From NCBI GenBank assembly GCA_946481035.1, contig CAMLNK010000250.1, positions 1 to 6,381 of the forward strand: 6,381 nt of DNA. Direction: 5' to 3'. Made by a program: the position numbers and the translations under genes. Source of the stretch: an uncultured Dyadobacter sp. Its GTDB lineage: Bacteria > Bacteroidota > Bacteroidia > Cytophagales > Spirosomataceae. The notes under the pieces are model-generated. The model saw nothing but the letters and a program-made list of their open reading frames with translations. It was not told where the DNA came from and did no database searches. Of the stretch, positions 1 to 5,843 are shown piece by piece (position 1 is the first letter of the stretch; each line of letters opens with the position of its first letter).

Positions 1-1
1 A

Positions 2-1654
2 TTACGTTCCTCATTGTTCCTGCTGGCGCTGGGTTTCTCTTCCCAGTTCGCGATCGCGCAAAAAGGAGAGATTGAAAGCCAGACATACGAAATTTTAAAG
101 GACAAAAGCATAGAATTTGCCCCGGCCGACCGGGTTTTCGATAAAGTACAGCCTGTGAAGGGTGAAACCGGCAAGAAGAAGGTGTCATACCAGATCGTCG
201 ATCCGGAAATCAATATCGCTTCCCCGAAACTAACCCCGGCTGTGGCCGCATCGTCGGACGAACAAAGTCGCAAGGACGAGCCCGATGTGCTGAACAACTA
301 CGTCAAAGCGGGCGGCGGTAATTACGGCCGGTTCTTGGGCGAGTTGTTTGTTGGCGGAAGGCCGAAGGAAGACCTCGCGTATACTGTGCAGCTGAAACAC
401 CTCTCGGCTGCCAATGGCCCGGTGGACGGTAAAAATTCAGCCAATGCGACCACCGGTTTTAAAATCGGCGGGAAGTACATCCGCTCGAAGTACAAAGTCG
501 ATGCAGGCTTCAATTTCGACCGCAAAAACTACTATTTCTACGGCTACAAGCCGCAGCCCGAGGGCGTGGTAGTCGACCGCGACACGATCCGGCAGACGAT
601 CAACCAATTTGGTTTTAACCTGGGTTTTGAAAATACGGACGCGTCGGTACTCGTGGATTATTCGGTGAAAACGGGGCTGAATACTTTGAAAGACCGCTAT
701 AATGCATCGGAAATCGATTGGGGAACTAATCTGACGGCCTCCGTACCTATTTCGGAAACTTTCTTCGCATTGCTGGAAGCGGACGCCTACGTGTCGCAGC
801 GTGTCGATTACTTCACTTATAACCGTAACCTGTTCCGTGTTAAACCTACGTTCAAGTACGTGAACGACATGTTCTCGGTTTCGGCGGGTATTAATGCTGT
901 AAATGAGACGGATAGCCAGCTGGACATTAACCGCACAAAAGCATTTCCGGCGGTAAATCTGGATGTGACGCCGTTTTCGGGCATACATATTTTCGCAGGC
1001 TGGAATGGCGATATCGTACGGAACACGTTGAGAAGCATGCTGAGCGAAAACCAATGGCTCGGGCCGAACGTGCTCGTGATGAATACGGAAAAGACTTCGG
1101 ATATCAGCGCGGGTGTAAAAGGTGAAACCGGTACAGGTATTAACTACGAAGGTAAAGTGGCTTACACTTCTTACAGGAACTTTTATTCGTACAACAACTC
1201 GCTGTCGGATACCTCGCGTTTCTCGGCTATTTTCGATCCGGGCAAAACAAAGGTGCTGACGATTTCCGCGCAGGCAGGTTATAATTTCAACGAGTTGTTC
1301 AAAACCTCGCTTAAAGCCAATTTCTTCGATTACGCCGTCGACAAAGTGGAGGAGCCCTGGCACCGCCCCGACCTTACTTTGAACTGGTTCAACGCCCTTA
1401 CCATCAGCAAAAAGCTCTTTGTTACGGCGGATTTTTACATGCTGAGAGGCTTAAAAGCGAAAAATTTTCAAACCGGAGAAGTAACCAAATTACCGGTAAT
1501 CGCCGATCTGAATCTTAAAATCGACTACCTGTTAACCAGGAACTTCTCTGCATTTGTGAACCTGAACAACGTATTGGGTAAACGTTACCAGCGGTATCAA
1601 TACTATCCGCAGCAGGGGCTGAACTTTATTGCGGGATTGTCTTTTTCTTTTTAA
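2..1654 (+). CDS. Outer-membrane beta-barrel protein, TonB-dependent-receptor-like without plug (5' partial)
   Basis: The product is a secreted outer-membrane beta-barrel. The reading frame is open to the left edge. The first visible residues are LRSSLFLLALGFSSQFAIAQ, the hydrophobic core and AIA|Q cleavage site of a signal peptide, so the true start almost certainly lies just upstream; the TTG at 14 is only the first possible start codon in view. After about 75 residues of charged, non-barrel sequence, the chain from about residue 95 (counting from the TTG) shows alternating aromatic/polar strands such as YVKAGGGNYGRFLGELFVGG and NYYFYGYKP. It ends in LNNVLGKRYQRYQYYPQQ then GLNFIAGLSFSF, a TonB-dependent-receptor-type C-terminus with terminal Phe, the usual signal for barrel insertion. 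I see no plug domain or TonB box, and about 550 residues is short for a true receptor. Similar plugless barrels occur in Bacteroidota and are often labelled TonB-dependent receptor. Substrate and active transport are unknown. It is probably co-transcribed with the HU/SPOR gene 30 bp downstream. Confidence 0.85.
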   Translation, partial: LRSSLFLLALGFSSQFAIAQKGEIESQTYEILKDKSIEFAPADRVFDKVQPVKGETGKKKVSYQIVDPEINIASPKLTPAVAASSDEQSRKDEPDVLNNYVKAGGGNYGRFLGELFVGGRPKEDLAYTVQLKHLSAANGPVDGKNSANATTGFKIGGKYIRSKYKVDAGFNFDRKNYYFYGYKPQPEGVVVDRDTIRQTINQFGFNLGFENTDASVLVDYSVKTGLNTLKDRYNASEIDWGTNLTASVPISETFFALLEADAYVSQRVDYFTYNRNLFRVKPTFKYVNDMFSVSAGINAVNETDSQLDINRTKAFPAVNLDVTPFSGIHIFAGWNGDIVRNTLRSMLSENQWLGPNVLVMNTEKTSDISAGVKGETGTGINYEGKVAYTSYRNFYSYNNSLSDTSRFSAIFDPGKTKVLTISAQAGYNFNELFKTSLKANFFDYAVDKVEEPWHRPDLTLNWFNALTISKKLFVTADFYMLRGLKAKNFQTGEVTKLPVIADLNLKIDYLLTRNFSAFVNLNNVLGKRYQRYQYYPQQGLNFIAGLSFSF

Positions 1655-1682
1655 CTTCGCTGAGTTAACACCAAACTTCGCT
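1653..1682. repeat. 9-bp direct repeat and overlapping palindrome in the barrel-HU/SPOR spacer
   Basis: AACTTCGCT occurs at 1653-1661 and again at 1674-1682, starts 21 bp apart (about two helical turns). Overlapping the first copy is TTAACT-N6-AGTTAA (1651-1656 and 1663-1668), which covers the stop codon of the barrel gene. The second copy ends two bases before the ATG of the next gene. It could be a regulator site or a weak mRNA hairpin. It has no T-tract, so it is not a terminator. The elements are short and chance is possible. Confidence 0.3.
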
Positions 1683-1684
1683 TC

Positions 1685-2752
1685 ATGATAGCAGTCGAAA
1701 CAGTCATCCGGAAACTCATTGGAGAGTACGAATTCGTGATCATTCCCGGCTTCGGTGCCTTGCTTTCGCATCAGGTACCCGCAGCTTATGATGGTAATTC
1801 GGGCATTTTCGCGCCGCCTGTCAAAAGGCTCGCATTTAATGAGTACCTGAAACTGGACGACGGCCTGCTGGCGAACTACATTTCGCGTCATGAGAAGGTC
1901 ACCCACGCGGATGCGGTGGTATACATCAAAGGTTACACCGACCGACTGAGATCCGGCCTGGATTTGAACGGAGAGGCAAGCATTACCGGCATTGGTGAAT
2001 TCAAACAGAACGTAGAAGGCAAGCTGGTTTTCGAACCTAATACTGGTAAGTACTTTAAAGACGAGTGGTACGGCTTTGAAAAGATCAAAGCAGTTGAGCA
2101 ACAAGCCCGTCCGGTAGCTGCATTAAACTCGGCACAATACGTCAGCGACGATGTTGAAGTGGTTGAACTGGAAACGGGAGCACGGCCACGCCGGTGGGCA
2201 GGCTGGGCTGCTGCGGCGGTGATCGCAGGTTTGCTTTGCGGATTGAGCTTTTTTCTGGTCAATACGGAAAATGAATACATCAAAAGTACGCTGAACCCGT
2301 TCGCGGAGATGTTCAGCCGGAAAGAAGCTGCCGAAACGACGGTTGTGAAGGCAGAGGAAGCCCAGGCACCTGCACCTGCTCCGGTAACCGAAGCAATCGT
2401 TGTGAAAGTAGATTCAATGCCGGTGGATTCCGCGTCAGTTAATGCGCCTGAAACAGCTACCACCGTACCGACCACATTGCCGGCCGTTGCTGCGCCAAAA
2501 ACCGCGGAAGTAACTTCAACCAAGTTTTATGTGATCGCCGGTGCATTTAAAGGCACGAAACAGGCAAATGTTTTGCTTGCTGAGTTAACGAAAAAAGGTT
2601 TTACAAAAGCATTGATCATCCCGGGTGACGAGCGAAGCAAAAAGGTGAAAGTCGCTATCGATGGGTTTGACAATGAAACGGATGCCTATCGCGCGTCGAA
2701 CGAACTGAAAAAAGTAATTGGCGAAGCGGGTTGGGTTTTCAAGAAAAAATAA
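1685..2752 (+). CDS. HU-CCDC81 / transmembrane / SPOR domain protein
   Basis: A 355-residue single-pass inner-membrane protein in three parts. Residues 1-135 match the paired HU-like (prokaryotic CCDC81) domains of Bacteroidota: an N-terminal helix, then VIIPGFGALLSHQ (18-30), LAFNEYLKLDDGLLANYIS (49-67) and the second-domain signature GIGEF plus FEPNTGKYF (103-124). A basic RPRR precedes one hydrophobic helix at about 171-192, so by the positive-inside rule the N-terminus is cytoplasmic. Residues 193-278 are an Ala/Pro/Val/Thr-rich linker with an APAPAP run. Residues 279-354 form a SPOR domain (FYVIAGAFKGTKQANVLLAE onward). SPOR domains bind glycan strands lacking stem peptides at division septa, and HU-family domains bind DNA, although DNA binding by this subclass is unproven. 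I infer a septum-localised protein linking cytoplasmic partners to peptidoglycan. The ATG at 1685 fits the domain start; no Shine-Dalgarno is seen. It follows the barrel gene by 30 bp and is followed by a strong terminator. Confidence 0.93.
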   Translation: MIAVETVIRKLIGEYEFVIIPGFGALLSHQVPAAYDGNSGIFAPPVKRLAFNEYLKLDDGLLANYISRHEKVTHADAVVYIKGYTDRLRSGLDLNGEASITGIGEFKQNVEGKLVFEPNTGKYFKDEWYGFEKIKAVEQQARPVAALNSAQYVSDDVEVVELETGARPRRWAGWAAAAVIAGLLCGLSFFLVNTENEYIKSTLNPFAEMFSRKEAAETTVVKAEEAQAPAPAPVTEAIVVKVDSMPVDSASVNAPETATTVPTTLPAVAAPKTAEVTSTKFYVIAGAFKGTKQANVLLAELTKKGFTKALIIPGDERSKKVKVAIDGFDNETDAYRASNELKKVIGEAGWVFKKK

Positions 2753-2772
2753 GGTTTTAAACCTGAAAATAG

Positions 2773-2801
2773 AAAAAGGAGGTCTTTGGCCTCCTTTTTT
2801 T
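2773..2801 (+). terminator. Rho-independent terminator after the HU/SPOR gene
   Basis: AAAAAGGAGG (2773-2782) pairs with CCTCCTTTTT (2790-2799). Inside it, TC (2783-2784) can pair with GG (2788-2789, one wobble), giving up to 12 bp around a TTT loop. Seven T residues (2795-2801) follow the GC core. It lies 20 bp after the stop codon of the HU/SPOR gene. The A-tract on the left arm would also give termination on the other strand, but no minus-strand gene is nearby. Confidence 0.92.
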
Positions 2802-2827
2802 GTTGCATACGTTTTTTACTACTTTTA
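2799..2827 (+). promoter_or_regulatory. Weak candidate Bacteroidota promoter for the tonB-like/folC/trmB operon
   Basis: A promoter is expected here because a terminator precedes the operon by only 58 bp. The best match to the Bacteroidota consensus (TTTG near -33, TAnnTTTG near -7) is TTTG at 2799-2802 and TACTTTTA at 2820-2827, one mismatch in the -7 element. The gap is 17 bp, slightly shorter than the usual 19 or so. The -33 element would overlap the T-tract of the upstream terminator. The region is T-rich, so near matches are easy to find. Confidence 0.27.
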
Positions 2828-2828
2828 C

Positions 2829-2845
2829 GTTTTCCGAAAGAAAAC
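2829..2845. promoter_or_regulatory. Inverted repeat in the leader of the TonB-like gene (possible operator)
   Basis: GTTTTC (2829-2834), five bases, then GAAAAC (2840-2845) form a perfect 6-bp inverted repeat 14 bp before the ATG at 2860. If the promoter proposed just upstream is real, the repeat falls at the transcription start, where a repressor site or a small 5' hairpin would act. It is AT-rich and short, so this is tentative. Confidence 0.25.
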
Positions 2846-2859
2846 CCATTTTTTGATAA

Positions 2860-3786
2860 ATGATCACATTACAGGCAGAAGACCGGCAGCGAATCGCAGT
2901 ATCATGGGCGTGGTCCTTTGGGATTACCGCTGCCATGTTGAGCATATTCTTTTTCATCCGGCTTAACTCCTCGCTTCCCAAAGTCGAACCCATGGAGTTG
3001 TTTGTGGAAGTGAACTACGGGACCAGCAAAGTGGGGCGCGGGGACGTTCAAACTTACAATAAGCCCAACGACAGCAAGGTAAGGGAGAACATGAAGGCGG
3101 ATGCCGAAGAGGTTAAAAAAGTGAAATCGGTGGCTACGCCGAAACCGACGCCTCCCACACCACCTAAAATAGAGTCGCCGAAGCCCACAAAAACCGTCGC
3201 TGAGAAGCCTGCGATCACTTCGAAGGTAGAGAGCCCGGTGGAAGCTCCGGAGAAGACTGACGTTAAAAAATCGACAGGAAGCGAAAACGCTTCGGCTCCG
3301 GTATCGAAGCCTGCCCCGGAAAAGGCGGTTAATAAGGACGCGTTGTTCAGCAAATCCTCCGGCGCCAAATCGGGAAGCAATGGTACAAATGGTACGAAAA
3401 CCGGCATTGGAGGCAACAACAACGGCGACGACGCGGAAGGTGTTGGCGATAAAGGATCCAAAACCGGAAGCCTTTTTGCCAAAACTTACAAAGGCGAAGG
3501 CGGTGGCGGCGGTACCAATGTGGGACTTAACCTGTCGGGATGGAGTTGGTCGAGAAGACCGGTTGTGGACGATAATTCAGACGCTACGGGCGATATTACA
3601 TTCAAAATTACGGTCGACAGAAACGGCCGCGTGAAAAGTGTGATTACCCAGGCAACGACTGTCACCGATTACGCGGTAGTCAACAAATACAAAAGTGCCG
3701 TAAGGGACCTTACTTTCGTACCCAAGTCGGCCAACGTACCGGATGAATCGATCGGTACCATCACCTTTAAAATACGTTCACGTTAA
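2860..3786 (+). CDS. TonB-like energy-transducer family protein
   Basis: A 308-residue protein with TonB/TolA-like architecture. Residues 1-16 are a short cytoplasmic N-terminus, and about 17-36 form a single membrane anchor (AWSFGITAAMLSIFFFIRL). A long periplasmic spacer follows: a Lys/Pro-rich stretch with KPTPPTPP and further Pro/Lys pairs (about 90-155), then a Gly/Asn/Ser-rich flexible part with a GGGGG run (about 165-220). The C-terminal domain (about 225-307) has GWSWSRRP, then ITFKITVDRNGRVKS and a closing ITFKIRSR strand, the beta-strand/DRNG-turn pattern of TonB C-terminal domains. TonB proteins use ExbB/ExbD proton flow to drive outer-membrane receptors. No ExbB/ExbD gene is visible next to it, and the YP motif common in TonB is absent, so a true TonB role is not certain. 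A TolA-like structural role is the main alternative. The ATG start is chosen because it immediately precedes the anchor. folC follows after 7 bp. Confidence 0.82.
   Translation: MITLQAEDRQRIAVSWAWSFGITAAMLSIFFFIRLNSSLPKVEPMELFVEVNYGTSKVGRGDVQTYNKPNDSKVRENMKADAEEVKKVKSVATPKPTPPTPPKIESPKPTKTVAEKPAITSKVESPVEAPEKTDVKKSTGSENASAPVSKPAPEKAVNKDALFSKSSGAKSGSNGTNGTKTGIGGNNNGDDAEGVGDKGSKTGSLFAKTYKGEGGGGGTNVGLNLSGWSWSRRPVVDDNSDATGDITFKITVDRNGRVKSVITQATTVTDYAVVNKYKSAVRDLTFVPKSANVPDESIGTITFKIRSR
3379..3396 (+). repeat. Two-copy 9-bp tandem repeat in the TonB-like gene
   Basis: AATGGTACA (3379-3387) is followed at once by AATGGTACG (3388-3396), an in-frame near-perfect duplication encoding NGT-NGT in the flexible Gly/Asn linker. 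It is the kind of spot where linker length may vary between strains without breaking the frame. Confidence 0.6.
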
Positions 3787-3793
3787 TACTTAA

Positions 3794-5095
3794 ATGACAT
3801 ATCAGGAAACGATCGGGTATCTGTACGACAGGTTACCGGTTTTTCAGAATATCGGGGCCCGTGCTTTCAAGCCGGGCCTTCATACTACCAGGGAACTGTG
3901 TAAGGCCCTGGGCGATCCGCAGGACAAATACCCTACCATCCATATCGCGGGCACTAACGGCAAAGGAAGCACCTCGCACATGCTGGCAGCGATCCTGCAA
4001 GAATCGGGGTACCGCGTCGGGCTCTATACTTCACCTCATTTAAAGGATTTTCGCGAGCGCATACGCGTAAATGGCGCGTGCGTACCCGAGGAATTCATCG
4101 TCGGGTTTGTTGATGATCAAAAATCTAACATTGATAGATTGTCTCCATCCTTCTTTGAGGTTACCGTTGCGATGGCGTTTTCTTATTTTGAAGCGGCTAA
4201 TGTAGAAGTCGCGGTGATTGAGGTAGGAATGGGCGGCAGGCTGGATTCGACCAATATTATCACGCCGGAGCTATCGGTTATTACCAATATCAGCTTCGAC
4301 CATACGCAGTTCCTGGGTGATACGCTCGGCAAAATCGCTGGTGAAAAGGCGGGAATCATCAAAAATGAGGTTCCGGTGGTGGTAAGTGAATACCAGAATG
4401 CAGAGATCGGTGATGTCATCGCGGCTGCTGCCAATGCTGCCAATGCCCCGTTAACGTTTGCTTCTGATGTGTTTGAAGTGGGTTTTGTGGGATTAGCTGA
4501 TGGCAAAATGCTGGTGGATGTGACAGATAAGTCCTCAGGATCGGTTGTATCGAAGGGCCTGGCTGCGGACCTTACGGGTTCCTATCAATTAAAAAATATA
4601 ACCGGAGTGTGGGCTGCCAAAGATGTGCTCATTTCCAAAGGCTGGAAAATAACCGAGGATTCGGTAAAAAGGGCATTGCAATCCGTAAGTGCGATAACAG
4701 GCTTGAAAGGACGTTGGCAGCAGCTGCGCCAAAACCCTGACGTTTACTGTGATACGGCACACAATACGGCGGGCCTTACCATTACTTTGGCACAGTTCGA
4801 TACCGTTTGCAAGGGCAAGAAACGCTTTGTCGTCGGTTTTGTGGGCGATAAGGACATCTCGACCATGTTATCGTTGTTTCCGAAGGATGCACAATATTAC
4901 TTCTGCGAACCTTCCAATATGAGGGCATTAAAGGCGGAAGAATTGCAATTCAGGGCCTCAGAGCACGGTTTGACAGGGAAGGCCTTCCGGAATGTGAACG
5001 AAGCCCTTGAAGAAGCTATTAAGGAATCGGCACCGACGGATGCAATTTACGTCGGTGGTAGTACCTTTGTAGTTGCAGATATTGAAAGTTTATAG
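3794..5095 (+). CDS. folC: Bifunctional dihydrofolate synthase / folylpolyglutamate synthase
   Basis: A cytoplasmic Mur-ligase-family enzyme of folate synthesis. It joins glutamate to dihydropteroate using ATP and then adds further glutamates to reduced folates. Full length (433 residues) for the family. Visible motifs are the P-loop HIAGTNGKGSTSHML (50-64, core GTNGKGS 53-59), YTSPHL (78-83), ERIRVNG (88-94), the central VIEVGMGGRLDSTN (141-154), ITNISFDHTQFLGDTL (163-178) and GEKAGI (183-188), whose Lys185 corresponds to the carbamylated lysine of E. coli FolC. The C-terminal ligase domain starts near 305 (GLKGRWQQL) and carries DTAHNTAGL (320-328), where many homologues have AHNP. VGFVGDKD (347-354) is also typical. 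The ATG lies 7 bp after the stop of the TonB-like gene and trmB follows by 17 bp, so it is the middle gene of a probable operon. One such enzyme probably performs both reactions, but sequence alone cannot separate the two activities. Confidence 0.97.
   Translation: MTYQETIGYLYDRLPVFQNIGARAFKPGLHTTRELCKALGDPQDKYPTIHIAGTNGKGSTSHMLAAILQESGYRVGLYTSPHLKDFRERIRVNGACVPEEFIVGFVDDQKSNIDRLSPSFFEVTVAMAFSYFEAANVEVAVIEVGMGGRLDSTNIITPELSVITNISFDHTQFLGDTLGKIAGEKAGIIKNEVPVVVSEYQNAEIGDVIAAAANAANAPLTFASDVFEVGFVGLADGKMLVDVTDKSSGSVVSKGLAADLTGSYQLKNITGVWAAKDVLISKGWKITEDSVKRALQSVSAITGLKGRWQQLRQNPDVYCDTAHNTAGLTITLAQFDTVCKGKKRFVVGFVGDKDISTMLSLFPKDAQYYFCEPSNMRALKAEELQFRASEHGLTGKAFRNVNEALEEAIKESAPTDAIYVGGSTFVVADIESL
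4427..4444 (+). repeat. Two-copy 9-bp tandem repeat in folC
   Basis: GCTGCCAAT is present twice head to tail (4427-4435, 4436-4444), in frame, encoding AAN-AAN at residues 212-217. This lies between the N-terminal core motifs and the C-terminal domain of FolC, in an Ala-rich helix. It looks like a small slippage duplication without effect on the frame. Confidence 0.6.
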
Positions 5096-5112
5096 AGCAT
5101 TTAAGTAGTATA

Positions 5113-5772
5113 ATGGCAAGAAGAAAGTTAGCGCATTACAGGTTTAGTGAGCAGGCAGAAAATGTAGTCCAGGCGGGAAAACCGCTTTATTCGGAGATAA
5201 AAGGCAATTGGAATAAGCTGTACTTTAACAATGAAAGTCCGATTGTGGTGGAACTGGCATGCGGTAAGGGCGAATACACCGTCGGCCTCGGAAAGAAATT
5301 CCCTGAAAAAAACTTCATAGGAGTCGATATCAAGGGCGACCGGATCGCGCGGGGCAGTGCATTGGCTACCGAGGAAAATTTGACGAATGTAGCTTTTCTC
5401 AGGGCCGGCATTCAATATTCGGAGGAATTCTTTGCAGAGGGCGAGCTGAGCGAGATCTGGCTTATCCATCCGGACCCGCAGGTACGTGACCGCAATGAGA
5501 AATACCGGCTTACGAACCCGAACTTTTTGGCCAGATACGCCACATTTTTGAAAGAAGGAGGCATGTTTTTCCTAAAAACTGATAGCGATTTCCTGTATGA
5601 ATACAGCTTGCAGACGCTCGAAGATGCCCCGAACTTCCGGATTATCGAGCATACCTATGACCTGTACCAATCACATTTGCTGGACGAACATCATGGCGTG
5701 CGTACGCATTACGAAGGTATTTTCACGGCCAAAGGCTATACCATCAAATACATTAAGGCACAGCTGGTTTAA
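5113..5772 (+). CDS. trmB: tRNA (guanine(46)-N7)-methyltransferase
   Basis: A SAM-dependent enzyme that forms m7G at position 46 in the variable loop of tRNAs; cytoplasmic, 219 residues, usual length. A Rossmann fold is indicated by the SAM-binding motif VVELACGKGEYT (45-56), GVDIKGDRI (70-78) ending the second strand, and IWLIHPDPQVRDRNEKYRL (115-133), the position of the family's F-PDP signature. Asp121 of PDP is kept, and Arg127 appears to align with the catalytic-region arginine of E. coli TrmB. Further on are LKTDSDFLYEYS (154-165) and the substrate-binding TxxE pattern RTHYE (Thr198, Glu201). Odd points: His replaces the usual Phe before PDP, and the following segment, normally a Lys/Arg cluster, contains Asp and Glu. 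The ATG at 5113 is followed by MARRKL, a basic start typical of the family. It is the last gene of the TonB-like/folC/trmB run, with a strong terminator 14 bp after the stop. Confidence 0.96.
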   Translation: MARRKLAHYRFSEQAENVVQAGKPLYSEIKGNWNKLYFNNESPIVVELACGKGEYTVGLGKKFPEKNFIGVDIKGDRIARGSALATEENLTNVAFLRAGIQYSEEFFAEGELSEIWLIHPDPQVRDRNEKYRLTNPNFLARYATFLKEGGMFFLKTDSDFLYEYSLQTLEDAPNFRIIEHTYDLYQSHLLDEHHGVRTHYEGIFTAKGYTIKYIKAQLV

Positions 5773-5785
5773 CGCCAGCCACAAA

Positions 5786-5827
5786 GAAAAAGGCCCGTTC
5801 CAGCATTTGCCGGAACGGGCCTTTTTC
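5786..5827. terminator. Bidirectional Rho-independent terminator between trmB and gap
   Basis: GAAAAAGGCCCGTTCC (5786-5801) is perfectly complementary to 5812-5827, a 16-bp stem with a 10-base apex that may pair further (GCA/TGC after an A-C mismatch). The right arm ends in TTTTT (5822-5826) for plus-strand transcripts. The left arm begins with AAAAA (5787-5791), which reads as a T-tract for the minus strand. It sits 13 bp after the trmB stop and 16 bp after the gap stop, so one hairpin serves both convergent genes. Confidence 0.95.
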
Positions 5828-5843
5828 ACATTCGGATATGCTA

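Noticed and set aside
437..1363. 308-codon open frame on the minus strand across the barrel gene
   Set aside because: It lies wholly antisense to a well-supported barrel coding region. Its product is rich in Arg, Ile, Val, His and Cys with no recognisable domain. It is a shadow.
1651..1668. TTAACT-N6-AGTTAA as a terminator of the barrel gene
   Set aside because: The stem is only six AT-rich pairs and no T-tract follows, so it should not stop transcription; it is kept only as a possible regulatory repeat.
1532..2104. 190-codon minus-strand frame spanning the barrel end and HU/SPOR start
   Set aside because: It is antisense to two real genes and the spacer, with no domain, signal or plausible start context.
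1933..2523. 196-codon minus-strand frame with Ala/Ser/Thr-rich product
   Set aside because: Its composition mirrors the Ala/Pro/Val linker of the HU/SPOR gene on the other strand; it is low-complexity shadow coding.
2718..2966. 82-codon plus-strand frame bridging the terminator and the TonB-like start
   Set aside because: It runs through a strong terminator and overlaps two supported genes in another frame; the product has no recognisable features.
3054..3482. 142-codon minus-strand frame with hydrophobic Leu/Pro/Val/Phe-rich product
   Set aside because: It resembles a membrane protein only because it is the complement of the Lys/Pro/Gly-rich linker of the TonB-like gene.
5109..5114. TATAAT just before trmB
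   Set aside because: It overlaps the trmB ATG, so a transcript from it would start inside the gene. Bacteroidota also use a different -7 consensus.
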